Shown: one piece after another, positions 12,401-24,528 of the stretch
How positions within the stretch are numbered: the stretch's first letter is position 1
Layout of the letters: each line of letters starts with the position of its first letter
NCBI GenBank assembly: GCA_023014485.1
Contig: JAJOZX010001570.1
Location: 549,501-613,500 of the forward strand
Length of the DNA stretch: 64,000 nucleotides
DNA from: Bathynomus jamesi
Lineage: Eukaryota; Arthropoda; Malacostraca; Isopoda; Cirolanidae
Direction: 5' to 3'
Position numbers and translations under genes: made by a program
The notes under the pieces: generated by a model
Databases searched by the model: none
Told to the model about the DNA's origin: nothing
The model's input: the letters and a program-made list of their open reading frames with translations, nothing else

Positions 12401-15400
12401 GCCCTCGTTCGGCGTCCCTCGCTGAACTCCGGGGCTTTCCAATTCCCTCTTTAATCTCGAGCCGCCCGATCGGCCCACCCACCCCATAACCATCCTTTAT
12501 GCTGACCTTCCTACCCCTCCCTATACCTCGCTCCTGCAGTGGAACATCCGCGGGCTCCTGGTAGGCCTCGAGAGTCTCTCCTCGTCTCCAGGTGTCCGGC
12601 GTGTTTCTGTCTTCAGGAGACGATTCTGGGATCCCGTTCCCTCCCTCGAGTGTCCGGTTACTGCGGGCTCCCTTCCCCGCCTCTCGATGGGGCGGGGAGG
12701 GGGGGCGCCGCGGTCTTCGTGCACCGCTCCGTCCCTTTCCGCCCCCTCCCGCTCCGTACAGTCCTGCAAGCTGTGGCCGTGCGCCTTTCCTTGGGGCGCC
12801 AGCTCACGGTCTGCTCTCTTTACCTCTCCCCTAACGTACGCCCTCCACCCGATTCTCTCCGTGACCTAATTCTTCAGCTTCCCCGCCCTTTTCTGATTCT
12901 TGGGGACTTCAACAGTCGGGACCCGGCCTGGGGGGACGTTTGCTCCACCTTTCTCTCCGGGACCCTTCTCTCCCTTATGGACGAGCTCGAGTTCACCTTT
13001 CTGAACGATGGCTCCCCAACCTGCCTTCACTCGGCCCATGACAGTTTCACCTGTATCGACCTTTCCCTGGTTTCCCTCGAAATCGTGACGGAGTTCACCT
13101 GGGAGGTCCTGCCGGATTCTTCCGGCAGTGACCATTTCCCAGTGTGTCTTACCCCAACCCGTCTCCTCCCCCCACCTCTGTCCGCCCCGCGCTGGCTGTT
13201 CGCCCGAGCAGACTGGGCCTCATACGCGAGGGGCACGGCGATCTCGCCATCAATTCCTGCCTTTCCCTCCGTCAATGAGGCCCTCGCCTTCCTCGAGAGT
13301 AAGATCCTCTCGGCTGCCGCCAGTTGCATCCCCCGTACCTCTGGCTCCCCCAGGCCGCGAAGCGTCCCATGGTGGACCCCAGAGTGCTCCCATGCCGTTC
13401 AGGAGCGGCGCCGTGCCGGCCGCCGCTTCTACCGGACCCGCCAGCTGGAGCACAAGATAGAATTTCAGCGCCTGAAGGCAGTGGCCCGTCGGGTCCTGAA
13501 ACTGGCCCGGCGTAACTCCTGGCGGAGTTACGTGTCCGGGATCTCCTCCTCGACTGTTTGGCGCAAGGTGCGTAGCTTTGAGGGGACCCGTGTCCCCCCT
13601 CGACCCCCGGTGCTTCGGGTCGGGGACGACGAGTTCGTGTCCGATCCAGAGGCCGTCGCGAACGCACTCGCGGCGCACTTTGCAGCCATCTCCAGTTCCG
13701 ATTCCCCCCACTCCCGCCGCGACCCACCGGAATTTCCACCTCATAGGGATCACCCCTATAATCACCTCTTCCACATGACAGCTTCGGGAGGCCTTCCGCC
13801 CCCGACGCTCCGACGCCCCCGGCAATATCCCCTATGACTTGTTACGGCATCTCCACCCCTCTGCTCTCAGCTTTCTACTGGACCTCTATAACCGGATTTG
13901 GTTGGAGGGTTCATTTCCGGACCGATGGCGTGAGTCCATCGTCGTCCCCATCCCGAAGCCCGATAAAGACCCCTCACTCCCGTCGAACTATCGCCCCATT
14001 TCCCTAACATGCTGTGCCTGCAAGGTGATGGAGGCGATGGTCGCCTCGCGGCTGTCCTTTACCTTGGAGGCGAGTGACCAGTACCCTGCTACCCAGGCTG
14101 GTTTCCGGCGCTTCCGGTCTACCACCGACCCCCTCCTTCTCCTTAGCCATGACGTGCAGGAGGCTTTCTCCCGGCGTCAATTTGTACTCGCCGTCTTTTT
14201 CGACCTCCAGAAGGCCTACGATACTACCCGGCGGAGCGCGGTCTTCGACTGCTTACGCTCCCTGGGTTTCGTAGGCTTTCTCCCTTCCTTTATTTATAAC
14301 TTCTTGTCCGCCCGTTCTTTCCGCGTCCGCATCGGTTCTGCCCTCTCTGACCGCTTTCCGTTGGAGGAGGGTGTCCCTCAGGGTAGTGTCCTTAGCGTCG
14401 TGTGTTTCTCACTCGTGATGAACACAGTCGCTACGGTCCTGCCTACATCCGTTCGTAGCTCCCTCTATGCCGATGACCTGGCTATCTATTGCTCTGGCCG
14501 CCTCCCGTCTTTGGCTGAACGTCGGCTCCAGCTAGCCATCAACGCGGTGGTTCGCTGGGCGTCCTCGGTTGGCTATGCTTTCTCACCCTCTAAGTCTTCC
14601 AGTATGCTTTTCCGTCCTCGGCGCCTCCGTCTGTCGCATACCTTCGCCCTTACCCTTGCCGGCACTCCTCTTCCCCTCGTCCCATCCGTTAGATTCCTGG
14701 GTATGACCCTCGACGGATTTTTCGGTTGGGTTCCACACCTTAGGCGGTTGCGGCAAACATCTCGCCGCACCCTCTCCCTTTTGGGTCATCTGTCCCACAC
14801 GACCCGGGGGCGGACAGGCGTACTCTGCTGCGCCTGTACACCTCCCTGGTGCAATCCCGTGTCGACTACGGCTGTGTGGTCTACAGCTCCGCCTCCTCTC
14901 CGGCACTCCGTATGCTGGATCCTCTTCTCCACCGTGGCCTTCGCCTGGCGTCGGGTGCCTTCCGCTCGTCCCCCGTCGCTAGTCTTCAGGTGGACTGTGG
15001 ACACCCCCCCCTGCCCCTTCGCCGGGGCCTTCTCATGGCGAAGTGTTACCTTCGCATCTGCCGCCTTCCGAGTCCCTACTCTTCTCCGCGATCTCCCAGG
15101 CGCTACCCCGGCCTGACACGTGGCATTTCGCTGCCTCTCTGGCCGAGATTTTCTCGTCCCTGGGGATCCCCCCACCCTCTATTCTGCCGTTCTCCTTCGA
15201 TCTGACGACCCCCTGGCGGACCACCCCTATCTGCCGTTGCCAGGCGCTCTGTGGCCTGCGTAAGGAGTCTCTTCCTGCCGTCCTCCGGTCTTCTTTTCTG
15301 GCCCATCTTCCCGTCCATTCGGACGACGTTCCCGTCTACACCGACGGCTCGCGCTCCCCTGCAGGTGTCGCGGCCGCCGTCTTCTCTCCGTCATTGTCAC

Positions 15401-18400
15401 CTACCTCCCGGGGTATCCCCCTGCCGGTTCAGGCCTCCATCTTTTCCGCGGAGCTCTTTGCCCTTCTGGAAGCCCTCCGTCTGGTATCGGGTTGTTCGCG
15501 GTCCTCCTGTACCATTTTTTCGGACTCGCTGAGCGCCCTTCAGGCGCTCGAGCGCTATGATTCCCCGGACTCCCTCGTACGCCTTATTCAACAGGAGTAC
15601 CATGTCCTGCACACCGTGTCACCTTCTGCTGGGTTCCCGCCCATGTTGGTGTTTCCGGTAATGAGGCGGCGGACCGCATAGCCCGGTCCGCCGCCTCGCT
15701 GCCTCCCCTCCCCCGCCCGCTCCCCTTCTCAGACTATGTGCAGGTCTTTCGTTCCTTTTACGACCGCAAGTGGCAACAGTCCTGGGACGATGCCACCGGA
15801 AATAAACTCTGGTCCATCCGCCCCCGTCTGTCATATTGGGTGTCCTCTTTCCACCGCTCCAGACACAAAGAGGTCGTCCTTGCGCGGCTTCGCATCGGTC
15901 ATACGCGCCTCACGCACGGCTATCTTATGTTCCGGCAGGAGGCTCCTCGTTGCGCCTCCTGCCAGTCGCCCCTCACATCCTTGTGGAATGCCCCACCCTG
16001 TCGTCAGTACGTCGTCGCGCCTTCCCGTTCCTTTCTGATTTCCCCCTCCCCGAACGTTTACGCCTTATGCTCGCTGAGAGCCCTCTCTTCTCGCTTGACC
16101 GTCTTTTCCTCTTCCTCTCCCAATCTCGCATCCTATCTGAGCTTTAGGTGACTTCTCACCTGTAGTCCGCTGTTCTCCCTTTTCTAGTGCCTTTTCTCCG
16201 TTTCTCTTTCTCGTATTCCGCCTCGCCATGATATCCGCTACCATATAGCGGGAAGTGGCGGTAAACGCCCCAATACAAAAAAATACATCCCCGAACTGTT
16301 ACCGAAATTTTTAAAATGGGTGAATGCACGTTCTAGAATATCGAGACTTCAAATTTGAAGTTTTCGCAATCCTACTAATAACCACTTCTGTCCATTTTTA
16401 TTCTATCACCCCTCGATAAAATCTATTTTCAACGTTTCTCAGAGCATTGAGAGTTGTCGGTCCTGAATTCTCAGATTGAGTTATGCAATATCACGAATAC
16501 TGGTACAAAATTGATCCTATTCCACATTTCTAGATAACTGTCTTAGGAATGCTAAGAGGAGGCATTATAATAGTGTAACTAAATAAATTTGATCAGAAAA
16601 ATATCCTTAGCCTATCTTACCATGTAAATTTAAAAATCTTCCGACCTTACTTAACACAATTGGCATCAACGCAATCTAAGTACAATACGGTTAAATCTTT
16701 CCTAATAAAGAACAGTCCAGATAATGCTGGTGTGTATTCGATCGGATTTACATAATGTAATGCAGTTTATATATAGGTCAAAGGGGAAAAACTTTATATA
16801 TCAGGGTAAAACAGCATAAATATGCATGTAGAACAGCAAATAACTATGTATTGCTTAACCATATGTATAGATGTAATCATAGTATTAAGTGGGAGAACTC
16901 AAGTTCTCGTTGAAAATAAAGGAATATTTTAGAATGTGCGTTCATCCATTTTAAAAATAATTTCAATAACTATTCGAGAATGTATAAAACTGAATATCTT
17001 GTTAAAATGTGTCTTGCATTTTATCAGTGCTCGTTAACCTTGTGTTAATCTTTCCACTTTTTTGTTTATGTACACAGGTATATATTCTAGTCATCTGATC
17101 CTTTTCCCTTCATTCCCTGACGAGGTGTACTGTTGAATACACGAAAGGCCTTGGAATCTCTTTCCTTGCGGGTTTGTATAATTCATTCTTTTCACCTGTT
17201 CAAGTGCGAAATAAATTAATAAAAAAATTGTATGTATGTTTGTATGTTTTGAACTCTGCGACCGAAAGTTCGTCAGAAAATTAACTCAAATTACCTCAAA
17301 ATAGCTACTTGAAGTTTTAAATAATTACGCTAATTTTACTTTAACCAATTAAGTAAGATACACCATTATTACTATCGCAAACCCGCTTAACGAACAAAAT
17401 TACAGGAAAAATAACCAAATAAAATAGTATACATAAGAATGACCTTTAAAAATTTTAAATTGCAAACTTTCACCTCACGGAACGGAAGAAACAGACGAGT
17501 AAACAGACAGGGAAGCAGAGCTAATGCAAGACGAATTAGGCTCATACAAACACCAAAAAGTGGGGAGGGAAAAAGTAGACTCCTAATTGTGGAAACAGGA
17601 AGAGGGAGGAAATTAGAATTGCTTGGATGGATGAGGGGGGGGGGGGGATATTCCAAGGAGTCATCGTACCTGACAGTGCATGAATGCGTAAGTTGATCTT
17701 TTAAAATAAGTCTTATCTACCCTATAACCGGAACCACTTAAGATTAAAAATTTTCTAAAACTAGTTTATCATTTGTTTTAAAAAAAATTAAGAGACTCCT
17801 GACGAGATTAGCTATATGATAGTGATCTCCATTATACAATCAAGGCCACGCGTGTACATACAGCGGCCTCGGCCTCGGCCTCCCGTTCCCACCCCGAGAC
17901 GAATCCATAGGGTTGCCTCTCGCACAGTTATTACCAGTGGTGTAGTGCTGTGGGAACGCGTGGGACCGGCGTTCCCTTACTTTTGGTAGACGGAACGGCG
18001 TTCCCTCACTATTTCAAATAAATCTGAACTTACAAATCTCTAACGTCATGAAATTTTAATTCCCACCCCTAGAAGAAATATGAGAAAGAATCATTAACTG
18101 CTTCATTTCTTTTAGCTTCGACTGAGGCAATGCTAGCCTATAAATATCTGGTGAAACAGTCACCACGGCGTACCAGTTAACTTTTTTTTTAGTTAATCAT
18201 TCCAGTTGTTAGCTATTTTTATTGATCGTACTGGATGTCGTATATCTAATGACACTGGAAATACTGCATCTTCAACCTTGGAATATATCCTAATATCCAG
18301 TGCATATGACCAAAATATCCCTGAAATTGGTCAGATTTCAAGAGATTTCCCGGGGGGCTTACAGTGCCCCGGGACCCCCAGCTGTATGGGCTCGCCGCGC

Positions 18401-21400
18401 TCGCCATTGTCCCCCCCGCATCTGAGTAACACTTTCAAAATGCGTTCCCTCACTTCTTTATTTAGCACTACACCACTGGTTATTACAAAACATCTTTATT
18501 GCGGATCATTCACACAATCCATGGCCACTTGACCTAACATACAAGTACAAAAATAAAGCCAGCATAGCCATTTAACCCAACATACAAATACAATCTTCTT
18601 GTAACAACTTAATATGCATATATAATTTTTGCTACATTTACAAAAACAAGGTATTGTAAACCAGCAGTTGTCTGAACCAAGACTGCCATATAGGCGAGAA
18701 GTACCAAACTATACTGGTCAAAAAAAGAAACGCAATTAGTTGCATATGGTGTAAAATTTAAGTTGTTAGTGGTATCACAGTTTCAAGATTATGGTTAAAT
18801 GTTTGTTCAAATCTTTTAAAGCCACTTAGTGCATGTTTTTAAACCTGACTAATCCCGGCTAAGACGCCATTTTGTTACAAACAATAAACAGAGATTAAAT
18901 TGAATGTATTCTTTATGAAGGCATGCATTTTTTCTTTGACTTCACAGAATACACACTGCCCGTTGAGAAAACCAAACTTTTTCCCGCGATTGAGGCATGC
19001 CACGACTCTCAGAGGTCAACAGAGGTCGTGCCTTGGGCATGTTGGATGCAGGCATGTCTGCTGTCCAAGTTGCACAACGAATGCACGTGCATCCCAGCAC
19101 AATCTCTAGGTTGTTAGACGGTACAATGCCACAGGAAGTGTTCAGGACCTGCCAAGACGTGGGCGACCTCGTGTGACGACCCAACGCCAGGATCGCCACA
19201 TTGTACTGCAGCACCTGCGTCATCGGCAGCGGAATGCTCGTCAGACAGCCAGAGAGACACCTGGTATCCACAACAACAGAATTAGTGACCAGACCGTCAG
19301 AAACCGACTCCGTAATGCAGGACTCCGATCCCGCAGGCCTTACAGAAGTCCTTTTCTCACTGATGCAAGAAGGCAACGACGCCTGCAATGGGCCTATCAG
19401 CACCGTGACTGGACACAAAGAATGTGGAACCAAGTCCTCTTTTCTGACGAGTCTCGCTTCAGACTGTCCAATTCTGATGGCCGTGTCAGGGTATACAGAC
19501 GACCAGGGGAGCGATACTCAGATGCTGCAGTAGTGGAGCATGACAGATGGGGAGGACCAAGTGTCATGGTTTGGGCAGGAATTGCCTTTGCTTCAAGAAC
19601 TGAGCTGGTGGTTGTTGATGGCGCTCTGACTGCCCAGCGCTACAGGGATGAGATTCTTCACCCACATGTTCTTCCATTCATGAGGCAACATCCAGAATTG
19701 GTGCGCCTGCAACAGGACAATGCCAGACCTCATGCAGCCAGGATAGTGCAGGCGTACCTGCAGGGACAACAGGTGCAGACCTTACCATGGCCAGCCTTCA
19801 GCCCAGACATGTCACCGATAGAGCACGCATGGGATGAACTTGAACGGCGAGTTCGCAGACGTCAGCATCAGCCGCAGAACATCAGGGAACTGACCAATGC
19901 AATTATTGAAGTGTGGAGGGCCATCACTGTTGCTTTCCTGCAGAGACTGTTGAGGTCGATGAGGGCCAGACTCCAAGCCTGCATTGTGGCTAGGGGTGGC
20001 CATACGCGTTATTGACTGTTTGTTATGTTAAAGAATCATTTACTATATACTGAGTCCTCATGTTTATTAATAAATCTCAAAAATTGCGTTTCTTTTTTTG
20101 ACCAGTATATATATTCAGAACCCTTCAGCTGTAGCAAGGCAAGTAGTCACGATTGCCTAGATCTATTGTCCTGATCCGAAATCACGCACAAACTCTCTGT
20201 ACTGCTAATTTAACGACCTCGAGGAGGAAAACTAACGGAAACTGAACTCGTCCAAAGCGGTCAAAATATTTATTGGGCTTTGATGAACACTCGTTTCCAT
20301 TGTACCAAAACTGTTTAACTTCAGGCACTATTCAAACATCGTGCATGCAAAACCGTTAAGTAAATCTACGTTTCTCTCAAACTATTCTACCCACTGTCAT
20401 GTGCGAGACACGATTTGCAAACGAGTAAGAGTCACATTAAGCATGTCTCCTGTCATCTCGCGGGTGGGTGCTGACATGCTTAGTTCCTATTTACAGGAAG
20501 TGCCACCTAGTGTCATTCTCTGCTAAGAACAAAATGCGTCAATTGACTTTAAATTTAGATTGCGAGAAACCTAACTACGCACTAAACGAGTGTCAGCAAT
20601 TATGCGCATTCACGCAAACATGAAATTGTAAAAAAATTCAATTTAAGTTTTCATTACTAAACTTTGATAACCACTTGTAAATGCCCGATTCGAACACCAG
20701 ATCATACACCTGTCCCTCCAAGCCACCAACACCGCCGTAGTGGTGATGGAGGACTCCCCTCCATCCTTCAACAAATAGCGCGGTACAGGCCATTGTACCA
20801 GCGACATCCAGCCTCGAAGGCATGACAGCAGGGGATCGGCGCAATGGTACAGTACTGTACCAGTATTTACTCCTCCCCCTGTATTTATTTTTTCTGGGAT
20901 GAAAAGGGTATTTCTCCACAAGGGTAAATATTTGTATAACGCGGAGACGCTTAACACCATTTCTTTGGACAAACTCATTCTACTGTATATAGAATGGTTT
21001 ATTGTATTTAGGGTTTCGGCCTATAACTTATTCGTATAGTTCTACCAAATCGGCTTTTAAGACATTTTCATGACTACTATATTCTGCGCTACACGTCACC
21101 ATACAGGCTGCATAAGCTCACAAATCCAAACATTTAGTCGAGTAATAAAAATCGAAACCAATGACCTTTTCGCACGAATTCTTTTACAAATATAAACACC
21201 TACAAACGAATAAACTTTGGCTTAAAATCTTTGTATAAATAACCCTAGACATATGGTACAGCAAATTATTCCTAGTGTTTATATTATGATGTCCAACAAA
21301 CAATCTGTATTGGCTTTGGGCTTAGCTATGACCTAGTCGATAAAGTCAATAATGACTGGAATATTCAGAAACAAATTAATTGATCACAAATAACCATTAT

Positions 21401-24400
21401 TATTATTTATTCAGAAAGAACACGTTACACAAGATACAGATAGTGTATAGGTTTACACAATGTTGGCATTAACCTCGAGTTTTGTATTTTTAGTGGATAG
21501 TAGTTTAATTACAATATTCTAATCTGAATATGCCCATTGGGAAGGATGGCAGCTCTTTCAGGCAAAATTCCTCGATTCATTTTTATTTTACAGAAAAATA
21601 AGAAATACAATTAGAATTGGTGGAAAAAAGTCACATTTAGTCGATTGTCATTACAAATTAAAACTGAAATAATCTTTGAAATAGAAAAAGAAGTGGTAAA
21701 CAATATGGTAAAATAGAAACAGTAATAGAAAAGAAAAGTGGTAAATACAGTAAACAGAAGACGTTTGTATACCAATAATAATTTACAACTTCACATTCCA
21801 ATTTATCCTTCACCAATACGTCTTTATGAACACGCTGAATGTTGTCACTGGATGGAGTATATTAAATACATGTATTTAAACCATCTAATTCGTACAAACT
21901 TTGCATTTATAACAGAAGAAAATAGAAACATTGGCGTCAATTGAAAAGGGATTCAGACATTACAAGCTTCGTCGCTATAACTAAAAAGGTACAGCTACTG
22001 TAAAAGAATTCTCTACTGAAAGAATTTAGTTTATTGTAAATTACTTTATTAACGATAATTAAAAAAAAATTAATTTAAAAATATTGTAAAGGTATTTGCT
22101 TATGAAGTAATTGCGATATTTCAAAACTTTGTAAGCGACGCCTCCCCAAAATTAATTTTTTTGTATTTTTCACTTCAATTAATGTTGGCACAATCTTACA
22201 AAAAATTAGAATCCACCAGTTTCTTTCCCATCGTTACACTTAAGTTATGCTCCAAATTATCAAGTTTTCCACTCAGTAAATGTACGAGAGAGAGCGAGTG
22301 AAAAAATGAATATTAAAATTATTAAATTAAAAACTAATAAATCCGTGAAAAATTGATTACATCACTCCAAGCCAAAGCGAACTAAGCCAAGAGTTAGAAC
22401 GAAGGTTGATCATTGGGTCACGACGCGTGAAGTGCCGTGGCACTATTTGACCCCATTTCAATAAATTTGGACTGAAAGGCGACTACAAATAGGTGGGAAG
22501 GTCGAGTCTCCGTTTGAAAGCGATACGGAATGTTTGTAAGTATTTCAACAAATTTAATACCTGGACTAACACCCAAATATATAATTAAACAAGGCATGGC
22601 CAATGTTGTTCAATTTTGAATTTTGGGAGCGAGTAAAGTTGACCCGTGGTATCCTGGCAAAGATTTTAAACAAGATCTACATGAACGCATTTCACCGCAG
22701 TTCACACACGACCTAATAAGGCTTCTCGCGTCCCGTGTAAATATTTGTATTACGATGCAATGCGCTATACTTTATCTGAGAAGAGCATATTGTAGCAGAT
22801 TCAGTCCAGGCACAAAGCCCCCTAGAGAGATGGGCTATAATAAATTAGGACATACTGTAATGATTGAGATCGGGCTTCAGTTTAGATACACTAAAGTGAA
22901 GATATAAATACAAAATTATAAGTAGACGATATATATTTCTTTAACTCCACGAACTTTCATTTTTACTAACATTAAACTACAAACAATTATAATTAGACGT
23001 TTTTGGGGGCTTCCATATCGCCAGTAAACAATGACAAATCTCAAAATTATAAAAATGGTTAAAAGGTTGAAATTTTTTTTTTTTTTTTTTTTATGGTTAC
23101 GTTGTTGAAGTGATTAAATAGTTTGAAATGGAAACCTTTATTATTTTTTATTAATCGCAAGTGTCGATTTTTCGTCAAAGTTCTTTAGTGATTCCAATAT
23201 GCCGAGTTCTCAAGTGGGTTCTTACGAAATCCGCCTTTTTTGCGAAGAAAAACCAAAACAATGAGACATTACTGGAAATAAAAAAGATCTCGGACTCTGA
23301 TAATATAATAGCACCAGCTGGTTTCTCCTAATACAGTATTGGATCGTTCAAATGATAATGCCTTTGTATTCAACAATCCTAATTTTTTATGTCCGAAAGT
23401 AGAGCTACCATTGCTAATTCAGTGTATGTACATACATCTAACAAATGTTAAACTTCCACTGTGCAAGTTGGAATTGAAGGAAATTCATGTAAAAAAGAAA
23501 TCACTTCGATAAAAAAAAAAGTGATACCATTAAATTAAAAACTTCGACGTTAGATTAAATAGATTAAAATTCTGACCACCACCAATATTTTTGCACGTGT
23601 GAGGCGAGGGGCGGAAACTTTCATAAAAAGAATAAATTCAACCTTAAAAAAATTTGCATGGTGGTTATGAATTGCATAATAGACCAAAAAAAATGGAAAC
23701 TTGTTACGAAAAATATTTACTACGCTTTACGACGCCCGTAAAACTAAACATGGTTGGCCACACCTCAACCTTCGGTCGGTTCACAAATTCCTTAACCAAT
23801 GGACCTTCCGAGAGAATGGCCTACACCAGCATCTATCTCTAATGAAAACATTTATAATCCAAGTCCTCGACCTTCATGAAAATTATTTCCGATGACAATT
23901 TTAATTATTAAATAAACTTAATTACATTCGTAATTCAGAGGAAAATTTAAAAATGACATTGAAGATTTTAGATTGAAGGAAAACGAAAATGGGAATTAAG
24001 AGTAAATTGAAGACTGAGGTCGGGGGTTCCAAAACCGGTGCTACTGGTAATTTTAATCCAGGAGTTGATAACACAATGGGTCCGTTAGTTCAGTCTGAGC
24101 ACTGTACCAGTTTCTGGTCGTCCTCACTGATCGTTAATTAAACATTTTAATTACAATAATTTCTATTTACTCGAGTGTGTGACGTTAGGCCTGTTCAAAA
24201 ATCAACTTTTTCTTATTTTCATAGGTTTCTGTACATTTTCCCATGCTTTTTGACCTGAAAAAGCCGAAAATCACAACTATTTTGACCTAGGATGTTGGGA
24301 AGCATTGCCGCATGGAGCTTTAAATTTTCTGCCTTGAAATCGGCCAAAGCGCCAATTCCGGGGTCCCTTGAATTATGTTTTGCACTTTAACTTTTGATCT

Positions 24401-24497
24401 AAACAAGATAGAGCAACAAATTAGGTATCAAATGAAAGAGCATAAAATTACTAAATAATAGTAATAATAATAATAATAAATAATAATAATAATTAAT

Positions 24498-24528
<31 letters not shown>

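Larger units (their letters stand above)
9949..16282 (+). mobile_element. I-type non-LTR retrotransposon (6.3 kb), near full length
   Basis: GC- and C-rich block in AT-rich DNA, flanked by an 11-bp duplication. Order: about 480 bp of 5' UTR, ORF1 (gag with CCHC knuckles), then ORF2 with AP-like endonuclease, reverse transcriptase, RNase H and a C-terminal CCHC-like finger, then a 3' UTR ending CAATACAAAAAA. The RNase H domain places it in the I/LOA/Nimb group. It is inserted in FRRS1 intron 2, opposite to the gene. The exact flanking duplication says the insertion is young, yet the frames are broken at several points, at least one in a G run. Confidence 0.93.

Noticed and set aside
17262..17290. 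Another CTGACGA site on the minus strand
   Set aside because: No GAAA or closing stems follow, so it lacks the hammerhead layout.
22623..22907. Open frame of 94 codons
   Set aside because: No motif, no supporting exon, and composition like the surrounding intron.
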